A stretch of 64,000 bases of DNA from Sporothrix humicola (Eukaryota > Ascomycota > Sordariomycetes > Ophiostomatales > Ophiostomataceae). This document shows, piece by piece, positions 62,690 through 64,000 of the stretch (positions within the stretch are counted from its first letter, which is position 1; each line of letters begins with the position of its first letter). A program made the position numbers and the translations under genes. Location of the stretch: positions 54,508-118,507 of the forward strand of contig WNYE01000108.1 in assembly GCA_021396245.1 (NCBI GenBank). Reading direction: 5' to 3'. Below the pieces are notes generated by a model. The model was not told the origin of the DNA. It was given only the letters and a program-made list of their open reading frames with translations, and made no database searches.

Positions 62690-63629
62690 TCTGTATGGAA
62701 GTGTGTGTTGTATGTCGTTCTGTTTATATCGAGAGAATTCGAGAAATGTCGATGGTCCGATCAGGGGCGATGCGCCAGACGAGACATGGCTGGGAAGGGC
62801 GTATAGACGTGGACAATAAAGACTAGAAAGAATGTACAGGCGTCAAGTCGTATTGTCAGGCTGTTATTGTTCCCAGAAGCAGTCAATTCGCATAGATCGA
62901 GGACTGTCGTCAATGGGCATTGTTCTGAAGCCCACTTCCTCACTCGCCTACACTCGCCCGGTCAGACGCGCTTTCCCAAGCCAGCCACGGTCAAAATAAA
63001 GTGGGGACCTAGCTAAAGTGGTGGTCTACTGACAGAGAGTGAGAGGCCTTGATAGAGTGCAGCAACGTGCTCACAATAACATTGTTCAAAACACTTTCTA
63101 TTGTTTTATTAAGTCCAAAATATTTATATATATTTTTTTTTTACTTATTTCAATTCTATTTACTTTTCAAACATTATAGACGACTGCATTGACGAGCATC
63201 ACTCTCATCACTTCCTCACCTCCAAAGAGTGTCACGTGCACATCGTCACCAACCGCTGGAAGCTAGCTCCTAACTGGGCCAAGTTTGGCCGTATTACGTC
63301 GCTGGCAGCAACAAAACAGAAGAGAAAGAACCCCGCCACGGCGCTAACAAGCTTCTGCAGGTTCGTCTCCTCTCTTGCTCTTGCTTGGGCTCGCCCTTCA
63401 CGCTTTCTCTCTGTCCAGTGTCAGTCTGCACCTTCCTCTCAGAGCCGCTTTAACAAATTTCCGCCGTCTCTTTGGCTGTCTTTGAGAGATCCTCCATCTT
63501 CGATCCTTCCCTGTCAGACCCACTCTCAGTCTTGACGACATCGACATCAAAACGACCATTGTCGACAACATCGACAACAATCTGAGAATCAATCGATTGA
63601 CAACCGACCACACTCCCCCACCCACCATC
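62690..63629. other. Divergent promoter region between the chromodomain gene and the last gene
   Basis: An A/T island (63085-63178, with TATTTATATATA and a T run) sits in the centre. From 63350 the plus strand becomes C/T-rich leader. No coding sequence is seen. Confidence 0.5.
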
Positions 63630-64000
63630 ATGCTCACACCCCCGACACTGCTCCGCCCGATGGCTGCGGCGTCTGCTGCGGCCACGTCGGCCTCCGTCTC
63701 CGTCTCGGCCAAGACTTCGGCAGCCTTCCTCCTTCGCCGGCCGACGTCAATGACGGCCATCTCGATGATGCCCAAGACAACCATGCCGGTCTCGATGCAG
63801 AGCCGCTCGTTTGTATCGGCTCCTCTCAAGCGCAAGCTCTCTCCCGTTCAACTCACATTCCACCGTCAAGCGTCGACGTCAAATTCACCGTCATCAACAA
63901 AGACACAGTCGACTTCGTCGACTTCGACGCACAGACACCCACCACCGACCGGCGCCACGCGCAACCGCGACGCCGCCGCCGACGCCGCCGCGGCCGCCCG
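63630..64000 (+). CDS. N-terminal part of a probable mitochondrial protein, 3' truncated
   Basis: From ATG 63630 the frame is open to the window edge, 123 complete codons. The start MLTPPTLLRPMAAASAAATS and following residues are rich in Ala, Ser, Thr and Arg with few acidic residues, containing AAFLLRRPTSMTAIS, MQSRSFVSAPLKRKL and STKTQSTSSTST. This is what a mitochondrial presequence of a fungal protein looks like, with RSFVSAP a plausible processing region. The last residues (RNRDAAADAAAAA) are low complexity. Because only the targeting region is inside the window, the product cannot be named. It is preceded by a C/T-rich leader, and the ATG context (ACCATCATG) is reasonable. Confidence 0.6.
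   Translation, partial: MLTPPTLLRPMAAASAAATSASVSVSAKTSAAFLLRRPTSMTAISMMPKTTMPVSMQSRSFVSAPLKRKLSPVQLTFHRQASTSNSPSSTKTQSTSSTSTHRHPPPTGATRNRDAAADAAAAA

Overview
The window reads as nuclear DNA of a filamentous ascomycete, most likely a Sordariomycete. Genes are separated by long intergenic spaces. Coding exons are GC-rich with G/C third positions. Introns are few and short (49-75 nt), GT-AG, with CTRAC-like branch sites just before the acceptor. Leaders are often pyrimidine-rich and microsatellite-bearing. Families such as DUF1996, CAP10 glycosyltransferase, a Kin4-type kinase, a cyanovirin-N homologue and Ilm1 are typical of this group. The species cannot be named from the sequence. I saw no prokaryotic operon, CRISPR array, intact transposon, rRNA or tRNA.

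Layout. 0-10.6 kb: 3' end of a GT31-type glycosyltransferase, a 5.1 kb spacer, a TBC-domain protein, then a secreted DUF1996 protein. 15.5-17 kb: oleate (delta-12) desaturase. 18.7-22 kb: a coiled-coil protein of about 685 residues interrupted by one in-frame TAG, and a secreted cyanovirin-N homologue. 23-31.5 kb (densest part): eIF3b/Prt1 and CCT2 diverging from an 882 bp promoter, a CAP10-type glycosyltransferase, and the beta subunit of geranylgeranyltransferase I tail to tail with it. 32.8-44 kb: Ilm1, a second DUF1996 protein, a small cysteine-rich secreted protein, an AKR7-type aldo-keto reductase, a secreted M20 peptidase and an unknown protein. 44-47.5 kb: a large Kin4-like kinase. 47.5-55.4 kb: a 7.9 kb gene-poor stretch. 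55.4-64 kb: a DapA-family aldolase, an RRM-like protein, a chromodomain/AT-hook protein and the start of a probably mitochondrial protein.

The genes do not form a biosynthetic cluster. They mix housekeeping functions (translation initiation, protein folding, prenylation, lipid desaturation, membrane traffic, signalling, chromatin) with several predicted secreted or extracytoplasmic proteins. Splicing was worked out by eye from splice signals, reading phase and protein family fit. It restores complete products for the first DUF1996 protein, the cyanovirin homologue, eIF3b, CCT2, GGTase-I beta, the cysteine-rich protein and the aldo-keto reductase.

Three observations do not fit routine annotation. 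First, a structured repeat of about 125 bp starts exactly at the stop codon of two unrelated genes, in the same orientation relative to each. Second, a 10-mer, GAARGAGCGA, recurs at least 13 times and only outside genes. Third, a single in-frame TAG splits a long open frame and no intron can explain it.
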